Assembly (NCBI GenBank): GCA_900110395.1
Contig: FODP01000012.1
Coordinates: forward strand, 186,001-250,000
From: Rhodospirillales bacterium URHD0017
Lineage (GTDB): Bacteria; Pseudomonadota; Alphaproteobacteria; Reyranellales; Reyranellaceae
Length of the DNA stretch: 64,000 nt
Reading direction: 5' to 3'
The first letter of the stretch is position 1. Each line of letters begins with the position of its first letter. The translations under genes were made by a program, and so were the position numbers. The notes beneath the pieces are model-generated. The model was not told the DNA's origin and made no database searches. It saw only the letters and a program-made list of their open reading frames with translations. Shown in pieces: positions 50,575 through 58,527 of this stretch.

Positions 50575-50633
50575 CTTGCTTTTCCGCCGATCGAGGACAT
50601 TACTGGACTGCACCATCATCGAGAGGTGATCGC

Positions 50634-51317
50634 ATGCGGCTGCTGGTCGTCGAGGACGAAGGCGGCATCGCGAGCGCGCTTCGCCAGGGCCTGAGCGAAT
50701 CGGGCTACGCCGTCGACCTGGCGCGCGATGGCGAACAGGGCCGCGACTATGCGCTGGCGGCAACCTACGACGTGATCGTGCTCGATATCCTGCTGCCCCG
50801 ACTCGACGGACTGTCGTTGCTGCGTGAATTGCGCGGACGCGGCACGATTACCCCAATCCTGCTGCTGACGGCGCGGGATTCTGTCGACGATCGCGTCGCC
50901 GGTCTCGACGCCGGCGCCGACGACTACCTCGTGAAGCCCTTCTCCTTCTCCGAATTGCTGGCTCGCATCCGGGCGTTGCTGCGCCGGCCTGCCTTGCGCG
51001 CCGGAGACCGGCTGATCACGGGCGACATCATCATGGATTTCGGTGCGCGCACGGTGACGCGCGACGCCCAGCCGGTCACGCTGACGCCGCGCGAGTACGC
51101 CGTGCTGGAATATCTCCTGCGCCATCCCGGACAGGCATTGAGCCGGGCGCAGATCGCCGAAGGGGTGTGGAGCTGGGAGTTCCACGGCGAGAGCAACATC
51201 GTCGACGTCTATGTCGGCTATCTGCGGCGCAAGCTCGATGGCGAGGGCGCGCCGTCCTTCATCGAGACCCTGCGCGGCTATGGCTACAGGCTGCGCAACG
51301 AGGTGCGCGGTGCATAG
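50634..51317 (+). CDS. OmpR-family response regulator (TCS2)
   Basis: A 227-residue regulator with GAGAGG before the ATG. The receiver has VVEDEGG, phospho-acceptor D51 (VLDILLPRLDGLS), the Thr of LLLTARDS and the Lys of DYLVKPFSFS. The winged-helix domain is complete (VDVYVGYLRRKLDGEGAPSF, then LRGYGYRLRNEV). It is like CusR/QseB regulators that bind 11-bp-period direct repeats. Predicted targets are itself, jelly-roll 3 and pseudoazurin. Confidence 0.92.
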   Translation: MRLLVVEDEGGIASALRQGLSESGYAVDLARDGEQGRDYALAATYDVIVLDILLPRLDGLSLLRELRGRGTITPILLLTARDSVDDRVAGLDAGADDYLVKPFSFSELLARIRALLRRPALRAGDRLITGDIIMDFGARTVTRDAQPVTLTPREYAVLEYLLRHPGQALSRAQIAEGVWSWEFHGESNIVDVYVGYLRRKLDGEGAPSFIETLRGYGYRLRNEVRGA

Positions 51318-52710
51318 GCGAAGGGTTGGCGTGCGCACGGCGCTCACCGCGTGGTACCTGCTGGTGCTGAGCCTGGTGATCGCAGCCTTCTCCGCCGCGC
51401 TCTACTGGGACCAGGAGCAGACCCTGTCGGCCCAGGTCGACCGTTCGCTCGCGGGCGCGTCTGGCCAGGTCCTGGCGTTGATCGACAAGCATGTCGATCC
51501 CATCACGTTCGTCGAAGGCGACGCCTACCGGCATGCCACGGGCCATCTGGCGCAAGCGGGCTATGCCGTCCTGGTGTTCGACCCCAAGCGCCGCTTGCTG
51601 ACGCGGTTCGGACGCGCCCTCGATCTGCCAGCGGACATCGGTACGGTGGACCTCGCTACCATCGATGCCAGGGTCGACGGCGTCGAGGAGCCGTGGCGCG
51701 TCTCCTGGCAGCCCGTCGTGCGGCATGACGGCGTGACCGTCGGCTATCTTGCGGTTGGCCAGTCGGTCGAGGCCATCGAGCAGGCGTTGCACGGCCTTCT
51801 GCTCACGCTGGCATGGGCGGCGCCGGCGGCGCTCGCCCTGGCCGGCCTGGCGGGCTACGGCTTGGCGCGGCTGGCGATGCGGCCGGTCGATCGCATGACG
51901 CAGTTCGTCCGCTCGCTGGGCGCCAGCGATTTGCAGAAGCGCCTGAACGATCACGGCCCCGACGATGAGCTTGGTCGGCTGGCCACGACACTGGACGAGA
52001 TGCTGGCGCGGCTGGAGGCGTCGTTCGCTCGCGAGCGCCGGTTCGTCGCCGATGCCGCGCATGAGCTGCGCACGCCGCTCGCCGCGCTCAAGAGTCGCCT
52101 GGATGTGGTCCGCCAGCGCGAGCGCGACGCCGAGGCCTATCGGGCCGCCATCGACACCATAGAGCCCGAGGTCGAGCGGCTGATCCGCCTGGTACGCGAT
52201 CTCCTGCTGCTGGCGCGCCTGGAGACCGGCAGCGCCCCCTGGGAAGAGACGCCGGTCGATCTGTCACAGCTCTGCGAGCGCATCGTCGAGCAGATGGAAC
52301 CGCTTGCCCGGGAGCGCGGGCTCTCGATCACCCGCGATGTCGAGCCCGGCCTGCTGGTAAACGGCAGCTTCGATCACCTGCTGCGGGCGCTGATCAATCT
52401 TCTCGACAACGCGATCAAGTACGCCCAATCGCCGGGGCGCATCCTGGTCGAAGGACGCCAGGCAGATGGCATCATCCGCCTCCGCGTGGCCAACGACGGC
52501 CAGGCCCTGGATGCCACGGTCATCGCGCGGGTCGGCGAGCGCTTCTTACGCAGCGCCGCCGATCGGTCACGCGAAACCGGCGGCGTTGGTCTTGGCCTCG
52601 CCATCGCCGCCGAGATCGCGCGCCATCACCGGGGGTCCTTGTCGCTGGCACGCAAGGAAGGGGGCGGCGCGGTCGCGACATTGAACCTTCACGCCGGGAC
52701 CGTTCGTTAG
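51310..52710 (+). CDS. Sensor histidine kinase (TCS2)
   Basis: A 466-residue membrane kinase. The GTG at 51310 (reads HRRRVGVRTALTAWYLLVLS) has GAGG six bases upstream and overlaps the regulator end by 8 bp. TM1 lies at about residues 11-33, a periplasmic domain of about 120 residues follows, and TM2 is near 160-182 (LLLTLAWAAPAALALAGLAG). HAMP precedes the H-box DAAHELRTPLAALKSRLDVV (H251). ATPase motifs: N-box LINLLDNAIKYAQ, G-box GGVGLGLAIAAEIA. The signal is unknown; oxidant or metal stress fits the neighbours. Confidence 0.92.
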   Translation: MHRRRVGVRTALTAWYLLVLSLVIAAFSAALYWDQEQTLSAQVDRSLAGASGQVLALIDKHVDPITFVEGDAYRHATGHLAQAGYAVLVFDPKRRLLTRFGRALDLPADIGTVDLATIDARVDGVEEPWRVSWQPVVRHDGVTVGYLAVGQSVEAIEQALHGLLLTLAWAAPAALALAGLAGYGLARLAMRPVDRMTQFVRSLGASDLQKRLNDHGPDDELGRLATTLDEMLARLEASFARERRFVADAAHELRTPLAALKSRLDVVRQRERDAEAYRAAIDTIEPEVERLIRLVRDLLLLARLETGSAPWEETPVDLSQLCERIVEQMEPLARERGLSITRDVEPGLLVNGSFDHLLRALINLLDNAIKYAQSPGRILVEGRQADGIIRLRVANDGQALDATVIARVGERFLRSAADRSRETGGVGLGLAIAAEIARHHRGSLSLARKEGGGAVATLNLHAGTVR

Positions 52711-52772
52711 ATTAATTGCATTGCCAACGCGGACACCTCGCGGCTAGGTTGGCGGCGCAATTTGGGGGAGCC

Positions 52773-53393
52773 ATGAACCTGGCCCGTATTTTCTGTCTCG
52801 TGATCCTGTGCGTCGCCACGGCGATGGCCTGCAGTAGCGGGCCACCCAGGGTGAATTCGCAGGCCGCCTTGAAGCGCGCCTATTGGGGCCTGCCGCAGGA
52901 TGGGCTGGGCGCCGACGTCACCGGCAAGGTCACCTGCCCCAACGGCTTCCCCTGCGATGCCTTCGCGAGCTCAGCCAGCTACGGCGATCCCCAGCCCGAC
53001 ATGAACAAGCGGCTGACGCTGATCTGGACCTGCCAGCCGCAGCGCCAGGTGCTGTCGGAGGTCGTGATCACCGGCCTCAAGGTGCGCATGGATTGCATCG
53101 CCGGCCCGCCGCTCGTGCCGCGCACCATCTCCATTCTGGAAGCAAGCTGGGGCTCGGGCGCTTCCGGCGCGACCGTCGACGTCACCCAGCAGGTGCGCGA
53201 TATCTGCGGCGAGGATTCGACTCGTTGCCAGGTGCCGGCGATGGCCTACATCTTCGGCATGCCCGATCGCAACAATCCGAAGATGCTGCGCATCCGCTTC
53301 ACCTGCAACGGCCAGACCACGCCGGGCCAGCAGTCGATGGAGAACGGCGTCGCCGACCTGCGCTGCGAGCGCAACGCCGACCTGGGTTACTGA
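52773..53393 (+). CDS. Hypothetical lipoprotein
   Basis: A 206-residue protein from the ATG at 52773 (GGGGGAG just upstream). The lipoprotein signal MNLARIFCLVILCVATAMAC has the lipidated Cys at the end. The mature part has several Cys pairs (KVTCPNGFPCDAFA, IRFTCNGQTTPGQQ, ADLRCERNADLGY) and looks like two repeats of a small disulfide-stabilised domain. No family recognised. Confidence 0.6.
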   Translation: MNLARIFCLVILCVATAMACSSGPPRVNSQAALKRAYWGLPQDGLGADVTGKVTCPNGFPCDAFASSASYGDPQPDMNKRLTLIWTCQPQRQVLSEVVITGLKVRMDCIAGPPLVPRTISILEASWGSGASGATVDVTQQVRDICGEDSTRCQVPAMAYIFGMPDRNNPKMLRIRFTCNGQTTPGQQSMENGVADLRCERNADLGY

Positions 53394-53396
53394 GTC

Positions 53397-53765
53397 CTAC
53401 TGCGGCAGCGCCGGTGCGCCGGGCGGCGCTGCCGAGCGACGGCAATCGCCGGTCATGATGCCGCCCAGGCCGCCGGTGGTCGACGACACGGTGAGCGCCC
53501 CGTCATTCCTGTTGTAGGTGACGTTGAACTGCGGGAAGCGGGTGCGCAGCGACTGAAAGTTGATGCTGGTGCTGGTGCCCTCGACCAGGCTGTAGCCATC
53601 GAACATCGCGGCGGTGCCGCGCAAGTCGTCGAACACCATGACGAAGCTCTGCGGCTTGCCGCTGGTGTCGTTGAACTTGCAGGCAAGCCAGCGCGGCTCG
53701 GCCAGCGCCGGGTGCGACAGTAACGCTAGCAGCACCCCCGCTGCCACGATCCGCGCCAGCGTCAC
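53397..53765 (-). CDS. Small exported hypothetical protein
   Basis: A 122-residue protein. The GTG at 53765 (TLARIVAAGVLLALLSHPAL) starts 4 bp after the SDR stop and gives a clean signal peptide ending HPALAEP; an ATG at 53798 would overlap the SDR gene. The mature part has WLACKFNDTSGKPQSFVMVF and ends with TGDCRR, giving a likely disulfide. No family recognised. Confidence 0.6.
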   Translation of the reverse strand: MTLARIVAAGVLLALLSHPALAEPRWLACKFNDTSGKPQSFVMVFDDLRGTAAMFDGYSLVEGTSTSINFQSLRTRFPQFNVTYNRNDGALTVSSTTGGLGGIMTGDCRRSAAPPGAPALPQ

Positions 53766-53769
53766 GGTG

Positions 53770-54531
53770 CTATCTCGGCGCCATGCGGATGGCGCCATCC
53801 AGGCGGATGGTCTCGCCGTTCAGCATGTGGTTCTCGACGATGCTCATGGCGAGCTGGGCGTATTCCTTGGGATCGCCCAGCCGCGGCGGGAACGGCACCT
53901 GCGCGCCCAGGCTCTTCTGCGCCTCGGCCGACAGGCCCATCATCATCGGCGTCAGGAACAGGCCGGGCGCGATGGTGCAGACGCGGATGCCCACGCCCGA
54001 GAGATCGCGCGCGATCGGCAAGGTCATGCCGACCACGCCGCCCTTGGAGGCCGAGTAGGCCGCCTGGCCGATCTGGCCGTCGAACGCCGCTACCGAGGCG
54101 GTGTTGATGATGACACCGCGCTCGCCGTCGTCCATCGGCTCGGCCTGGCTCATCGCCCATGAGGCCAGCCGGATGACGTTGAAGGTGCCGATCAGGTTGA
54201 CCTGGATCACCTGGGAGAACATCGCGAGGTCGTGCGGGCCCGACTTGGAGATGGTGCGGGCGGCGCGGCCGATGCCGGCGCAGTTCACCACCACGCGCGG
54301 GGCGCCGAGCTTCTCGACCACGGTCTTGACCGAGGCCTCGGTGTTGGCCGCGTCGGAAACGTTGGTCTTCACGTAAAGGCCGCCGATCTCCTTGGCCTTG
54401 GCGGCGCCGAGCTCGTCCTGAAGATCGAAGATCGCGACCTTGGCGCCGGCCGCGGCCAGCGCCGAGGCGGTGGCGCCGCCCAAACCCGATGCGCCGCCGG
54501 TGACGATGGCAGCCTGCCCCTTGACGTTCAT
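53770..54531 (-). CDS. SDR-family oxidoreductase (HSD17B10/3-hydroxyacyl-CoA dehydrogenase type)
   Basis: A 253-residue short-chain dehydrogenase. The cofactor motif is [20 protein letters not shown] with Asp after the second strand (IFDLQDE), predicting NAD. It also has the NCAGIG motif, catalytic Ser in [13 protein letters not shown], and Tyr/Lys in AAYSASKGG. The overall sequence and the [17 protein letters not shown] segment match type 10 17-beta-hydroxysteroid dehydrogenase/3-hydroxyacyl-CoA dehydrogenases, which act in fatty-acid or branched-chain oxidation. Confidence 0.92.
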   Translation of the reverse strand: MNVKGQAAIVTGGASGLGGATASALAAAGAKVAIFDLQDELGAAKAKEIGGLYVKTNVSDAANTEASVKTVVEKLGAPRVVVNCAGIGRAARTISKSGPHDLAMFSQVIQVNLIGTFNVIRLASWAMSQAEPMDDGERGVIINTASVAAFDGQIGQAAYSASKGGVVGMTLPIARDLSGVGIRVCTIAPGLFLTPMMMGLSAEAQKSLGAQVPFPPRLGDPKEYAQLAMSIVENHMLNGETIRLDGAIRMAPR

Positions 54532-54613
54532 TTATGCTCCTTGGTGTCCGGGCGACTTTTTAGGGGGCTGCGGCCCCCTTGCCAAGACGGCCGCGACTGC
54601 CAACCTTTCAGGC

Positions 54614-54940
54614 ATGAGCACGACCGAGGTTGAGGTCCGCCGGGGCTTCTGGCAGAAGGCCCGCCAGACCCTCGGCAAAGTCCCGTTCACCGAGGACGCC
54701 GTGGCGGCCTTCTACTGCGCCACCGATTCGGCGACCCCGTTGCCGATCCGCGCCACGCTGTTCGGCGCGCTCGCCTATTTCATCATGCCGTTCGACGCCA
54801 TTCCCGACATCCTGCTGGGGCTGGGCTACACCGACGACGCCGCGATCATGATCGCAGCCTTCACCGCAGCCCGCGTGCACATCACCGAGGCGCATCGCGC
54901 CAAGGCGCGCGAGTGGCTCCTCAAGACCCAGGCTTCTTGA
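54614..54940 (+). CDS. YkvA/DUF1232 family membrane protein
   Basis: A 108-residue protein. The DUF1232 core is LFGALAYFIMPFDAIPDILL, with GYTDDAAIMIAAFTAARVHI following, giving two hydrophobic segments. Function unknown. The end overlaps the convergent EamA transporter by 20 bp. Confidence 0.88.
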   Translation: MSTTEVEVRRGFWQKARQTLGKVPFTEDAVAAFYCATDSATPLPIRATLFGALAYFIMPFDAIPDILLGLGYTDDAAIMIAAFTAARVHITEAHRAKAREWLLKTQAS

Positions 54941-55862
54941 TCTCCGGCAGATTGGCGAGCGCGGCGCGCCTGCGCTCGCGCGCGAGCTGGGCCTCGCGAT
55001 GGGCGATATAGAGCGCCGAGGCGATGACGATGGCGGCGCCGACATAGGTCCAGATCACCGGCATCTCGCCCCAGATCAGCCAGCCCACGAACACCGCAAA
55101 GGGCAGGCGCAGATATTCGAACGGCGCCACCGCCGACATCTCGCCGGCCTTGAAGGCCTGCACCCAGAAGTACTGGCCGATCGTGGCGAACAAGGCGATG
55201 CCGACCGCCAGCACCCAGCCCGTGAGGTCGGGCCAGCGCCACACCCAGATCGCCGGCGGCGCCAGCAGCAGCGTCGAGAAGAGCGCGAACTGGGTCAGTA
55301 TCATCAGCGGCGTCTCGGAATCCGACAGCCGCTTCACCAGCAGGATCGACAGCGCCACCGTGGCGGCGTTGGCGAGCGCTACCAGGGCGCCGAGCTGCAG
55401 GCTGCCCTGGCCCGGCTGGACCATCACCAGGACACCCACGAAGCCCACGATGGTGGCGCTCCAGCGCCGCCAGCGCACCTTTTCGCCCGCGATCAGCGCC
55501 GCCACCACGACCGAGAACAGCGGCTGGGAGAAGGCGATCGCCGTGGCGTCGGCCAGCGGCAGCATCGAGACGGCATAGAAGCCCAGCACCATCGAGGTGG
55601 TGCCCATTGCGGTGCGCCAGAAATGGCCGGCGAGACGCTTGGAGTGCCACGGCTTGACCCGGCCGGCGGCGATCAGGGGCAGCAGCAGGATCACTGAGAT
55701 GACGGCGCGGAAGAAGGCGGTCTGCACGCTCTCGATCTGCGTCGACAGCAGGCGGATCATCGCGCTGGTGGCGGTGAAGATGAAGCCGCCGGCGACCAGC
55801 CACAGCGCGCCCTGCACGTTGGCCGGCAGGCGTCGCAGCCAGTCGTGCAGCTGCCTATGCAC
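54921..55862 (-). CDS. EamA/DMT-family transporter
   Basis: A 313-residue protein with ten hydrophobic segments. The start is GTG at 55862 with GAGG five bases upstream. Two EamA repeats are seen (NVQGALWLVAGGFIFTATSA in the first, LVKRLSDSETPLMILTQFAL in the second). It belongs to the drug/metabolite superfamily; the substrate is unknown. It lies 12 bp downstream of an acyl-CoA synthetase remnant. Confidence 0.9.
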   Translation of the reverse strand: MHRQLHDWLRRLPANVQGALWLVAGGFIFTATSAMIRLLSTQIESVQTAFFRAVISVILLLPLIAAGRVKPWHSKRLAGHFWRTAMGTTSMVLGFYAVSMLPLADATAIAFSQPLFSVVVAALIAGEKVRWRRWSATIVGFVGVLVMVQPGQGSLQLGALVALANAATVALSILLVKRLSDSETPLMILTQFALFSTLLLAPPAIWVWRWPDLTGWVLAVGIALFATIGQYFWVQAFKAGEMSAVAPFEYLRLPFAVFVGWLIWGEMPVIWTYVGAAIVIASALYIAHREAQLARERRRAALANLPEIKKPGS

Positions 55863-55874
55863 CCGCCTCTGCCC

Positions 55875-56569
55875 TTAGATCTTGCGCTCGCGGCCCGCCC
55901 AGTAGGGCTCCCGCAACGTCTTCTTCAGCACCTTGCCGACCGGGCTGCGCGGCAGGGCGGCGATGAAGTCGACCGATTTGGGCGCCTTCACGCCGCCGAG
56001 CTTGTCCTTGGCGAGATGAATCAGCTCGTCCGCCGTGGCGTTGGCGCCGGGCTTCAGCTCGACGACCGCCTTGACCGCCTCACCCCACTTCCCGTCGGGC
56101 ACGCCGATCACCGCGCAGTCCTGCACCGCGGGATGGCTCCACAGCACCTGCTCGACCTCGCTGGGGAAGACATTGAAGCCGCCGTAGATGATCATGTCCT
56201 TCTTGCGATCGACGATGTAGACGAAGCCGTCCTCGTCGATAACGCCGATATCGCCGGTATGGTGCCAGCCGAACGTCGAGGCCTCGCGCGTCGCCGCCTC
56301 GTTGTTGTAGTAGCCCGCCATCACCAGGCCGCCGCGCAGCACGATCTCGCCACGCTCGCCGCGCGCCAGGATGCGGCCCTCGTCGTCCATGACCTCGAGC
56401 CGCATCAAGGGTGAGGCCCGCGCTTCAGGCCCGCCGCCAGCAGGCCGTTGGCGACGCGATGGGTCTGCGCACGCACGTCCCTGTAGGTCCAGCCGCGGAC
56501 GCCGTCATGCAGGCAATAGCGATCAGGAAAGAGATCGGCGCCGCGATCGAAGTAGTCAATCAGGCGCAT
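55875..56569 (-). pseudogene. Acyl-CoA synthetase (AMP-binding) remnant with a large internal deletion
   Basis: The N-terminal ~50 residues are readable from the ATG at 56569: MRLIDYFDRGADLFPDRYCL, then GVRGWTYRDVRAQTHRVANG, ending in a stop near 56407. The next frame begins at about 56408 with the C-terminal ~175 residues of an AMP-binding enzyme (GWHHTGDIGVIDEDGFVYIV, DRKKDMIIYGGFNVFPSEVE, LPRSPVGKVLKKTLREPYW). The roughly 280-residue middle, including the ATP-binding P-loop, is missing and the halves are out of frame. The gene cannot make an active enzyme. Confidence 0.85.
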
Positions 56570-56982
56570 CAGGCCGCTTCTCGCTTGCGCGGCCGCCCAC
56601 CCAGCTTACCATTGGCACGTGCCGCCGCTGCCTTCGCGGCGCTGCGGGCGCTCCCGCCGCGTTGGCCCAATTGCGCGGCCATCCATCGACGCGAACCGAA
56701 CTGACCGGTCAACAAGCCGGGCAGGTAGATGTCGGCATCGATCCTCGGGAAGTGGATGCCAAAGCCGGAGGGTGTGATCTCGATCTCCTGCAGATCGCGC
56801 GGCTTGGCATCCTCCAAGCCTTCGATCATCTGCGGACCGAATACGACCTGAAGGCCGCTGTTCAGCTCGACCACGACGCGCTGCTGACGCCGATCGTAGC
56901 GCGCGCTGACGGCATAAGGTTCATCGGTCCGTCGGCGCTCGCCTCGCATTCGCGCGCGCTCGAATTCATCACGCTTTGCCAT
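56569..56982 (-). CDS. DUF2442 domain protein
   Basis: A 137-residue protein from the ATG at 56982 (MAKRDEFERARMRGERRR). The DUF2442 core is YDRRQQRVVVELNSGLQVVF, then DLQEIEITPSGFGIHFPRID and ADIYLPGLLTGQFGSRRWM. A basic Ala-rich tail follows (ARANGKLGGRPRKREAA), possibly nucleic acid-binding. It is the usual partner of DUF4160, encoded just upstream with a 14-bp overlap; the pair is suspected to be toxin-antitoxin-like. Its stop overlaps the ATG of the synthetase remnant by one base. Confidence 0.85.
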   Translation of the reverse strand: MAKRDEFERARMRGERRRTDEPYAVSARYDRRQQRVVVELNSGLQVVFGPQMIEGLEDAKPRDLQEIEITPSGFGIHFPRIDADIYLPGLLTGQFGSRRWMAAQLGQRGGSARSAAKAAAARANGKLGGRPRKREAA

Positions 56983-57216
56983 GGATGGCCTCCCAAGCGG
57001 TACAAAGAGCGGATAGCTCGCCAGCGACAATCTCACGGATGCGCCCGACATCGGCGCGAGACAAGCCGCAGACCTCACGCAAGGCCGGCGGTCCTTTTGG
57101 CAATTCAGATCGAACACCGCCTCGCCTCCACGGCCGACGACATGAACGTGCGCCGGCCGGTGATCGGCGAAATAGATGACGATCCTCAGGCCAGCGACAC
57201 GCAACACAGTCGGCAT
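56969..57216 (-). pseudogene. DUF4160 domain protein, frameshifted
   Basis: The first 39 residues read well from the ATG at 57216: MPTVLRVAGLRIVIYFADHR, PAHVHVVGRGGEAVFDLNC. The rest of the domain continues only in the next frame as PKGPPALREVCGLSRADVGR, then IREIVAGELSALCTAWEAIH, ending at 56969. Inserting one C near 57106 (AATTGC-CCAAAAGGA) would restore an intact DUF4160 protein of about 82 residues. It is either a true frameshift or a sequencing error. Confidence 0.75.
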
Positions 57217-57229
57217 CGCTCAACAGCTT

Positions 57230-57249
57230 AAACCCAAACGGTTGGGTTT
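57230..57249. terminator. Perfect 8-bp hairpin between GNAT and DUF4160 genes
   Basis: AAACCCAA-ACGG-TTGGGTTT is a perfect stem in the 43-bp gap. It is moderately stable and may be an operator of the DUF4160/DUF2442 unit, whose start is 14 bp away, rather than a terminator. Confidence 0.4.
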
Positions 57250-57259
57250 CCAAGACCTC

Positions 57260-57787
57260 TCATGCCGGCGGCGTAGTGGATCCCACACCGAGCTCGCGCT
57301 GCATGAGCACGCTGTCGAGCCAGCGGCCGAATTTGAAGCCGATGTTCTTCAGATTGCCCACCATCTCGAAACCACACGAAGCGTGGAGCCGGATCGAGGG
57401 CGTCTGCGCCGAATCGCCGATCACCGCCACCATCTGGCGCTTGCCGAGAGCCGTGCACTGCTCGATCAGCACCGGCAGCAGCGCCTTGCCGACGCCCTGG
57501 CCGACGGCGTCCTTGTCGATGTAGATCGAATCCTCGACCGAGAATTTATAGGCCGGCCGTGGCCGCCAGTTGCCGGCGTAGGCATAGCCCAGGACGCGGC
57601 CCTCGCGCTCGGCCACGAGGTGCGGCAGGCCGATGTCGAGCACGGCGGCGCGGCGGCGCTTCATCTCGCCAAGGTCGGGCGGATCGACCTCGAAGGAGGC
57701 CGTGCCGTACAGCACATGATGGGCGTAGATCTCGGCGCAACGCGCCACATCGGCCTCGGTCGAGGCCCGCACGATCAGCTTGCTCAC
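57260..57787 (-). CDS. GNAT acetyltransferase, phosphinothricin/methionine sulfoximine type
   Basis: A 175-residue protein of the Pat/MddA class. Features are AEIYAHHVLYGTASFEVDPP near the N-terminus, GYAYAGNWRPRPAYKFSVED, and the acetyl-CoA loop GQGVGKALLPVLIEQCTALG. It also has the end SIRLHASCGFEMVGNLKNIG. Members acetylate phosphinothricin, methionine sulfoximine or methionine sulfone. Confidence 0.9.
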   Translation of the reverse strand: MSKLIVRASTEADVARCAEIYAHHVLYGTASFEVDPPDLGEMKRRRAAVLDIGLPHLVAEREGRVLGYAYAGNWRPRPAYKFSVEDSIYIDKDAVGQGVGKALLPVLIEQCTALGKRQMVAVIGDSAQTPSIRLHASCGFEMVGNLKNIGFKFGRWLDSVLMQRELGVGSTTPPA

Positions 57788-57841
57788 GTCAGCCTTGTCC
57801 CCACACGCTCTTCATGCGGGGTTATAGCGCGAAGTCGGGCC

Positions 57842-58444
57842 TCAGCGGCCACTTTCGTTCTTGAACAGCGAATCAGCCAGCTGCAGGCCGGTCTGCATCT
57901 CCGACAGCGAGACGGTGACGCGGTTGCCGCGGTTGTCGATGATGGTCCAGCCGCGCAGGAGCAGCGGGTTCTCACCAAGACGGACGATCACCTTGCCGTC
58001 CTGCGGCTTGCGCGCCTGGACCATGGTCGCTTCCAGCATGCCGTTGACCCGCTCGAGCTTCTCGACCTGCAGGTCGCCCGACAGCACCAGCGGGTCCTTG
58101 ACCAGGAAGGAGGCCGCGGTCCAGCCGATCGGCCACTGGCCGAAATCGCGCGTGGCGTTGTCCCACATCGTCACCTGGTAGCCGTCGGCCACGATCTTGA
58201 GCTGCGAGGGCGCGTCGTACTCGAAGCGCATGCGGCCGGGGCGGCGCACATAGAGCGTGCCCTGCACCACCGAACCGTTGGGATTGCTCTGAACGAAGCG
58301 CGCCTTCAGGGACTTGATCCCGTTGAAATACTGCTCGATCTGCGGGACGCCGATACTGCCCTGCTGGGCGCTGGCCGGCAGGGCAGCGAGCAGGACCAGG
58401 ACGGCGGCGGACAGGACGGAGAGGAAGGTGCGCATGCCGGCCAT
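57842..58444 (-). CDS. lolA: Outer-membrane lipoprotein carrier LolA-like protein
   Basis: A 200-residue periplasmic protein. The ATG at 58444 is used; an ATG nine bases later (58435) is an equally good start, since AAGGA stands 3 or 12 bases before them. The signal peptide ends LPASAQQ. LolA features are QYFNGIKSLKARFVQSNPNG, GTLYVRRPGRMRFEYDAPSQ, VADGYQVTMWDNATRDFGQW and the C-terminal GWTIIDNRGNRVTVSLSEMQ. It carries lipoproteins from the inner to the outer membrane. Confidence 0.9.
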   Translation of the reverse strand: MAGMRTFLSVLSAAVLVLLAALPASAQQGSIGVPQIEQYFNGIKSLKARFVQSNPNGSVVQGTLYVRRPGRMRFEYDAPSQLKIVADGYQVTMWDNATRDFGQWPIGWTAASFLVKDPLVLSGDLQVEKLERVNGMLEATMVQARKPQDGKVIVRLGENPLLLRGWTIIDNRGNRVTVSLSEMQTGLQLADSLFKNESGR

Positions 58445-58527
58445 ATGTCCTTCGAATACGGCGGAATCAAGCTTCCGTCGAGGTAAACGCTTGTTTACCA
58501 TACGGCAAAGCGGTGGAGGAACCTTTC

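Noticed and set aside
55875-56408. Intact short AMP-binding C-terminal protein
   Set aside because: It starts in mid-domain from a TTG without a ribosome site, and the matching N-terminal piece lies directly upstream in another frame, so a deletion remnant is the better explanation.
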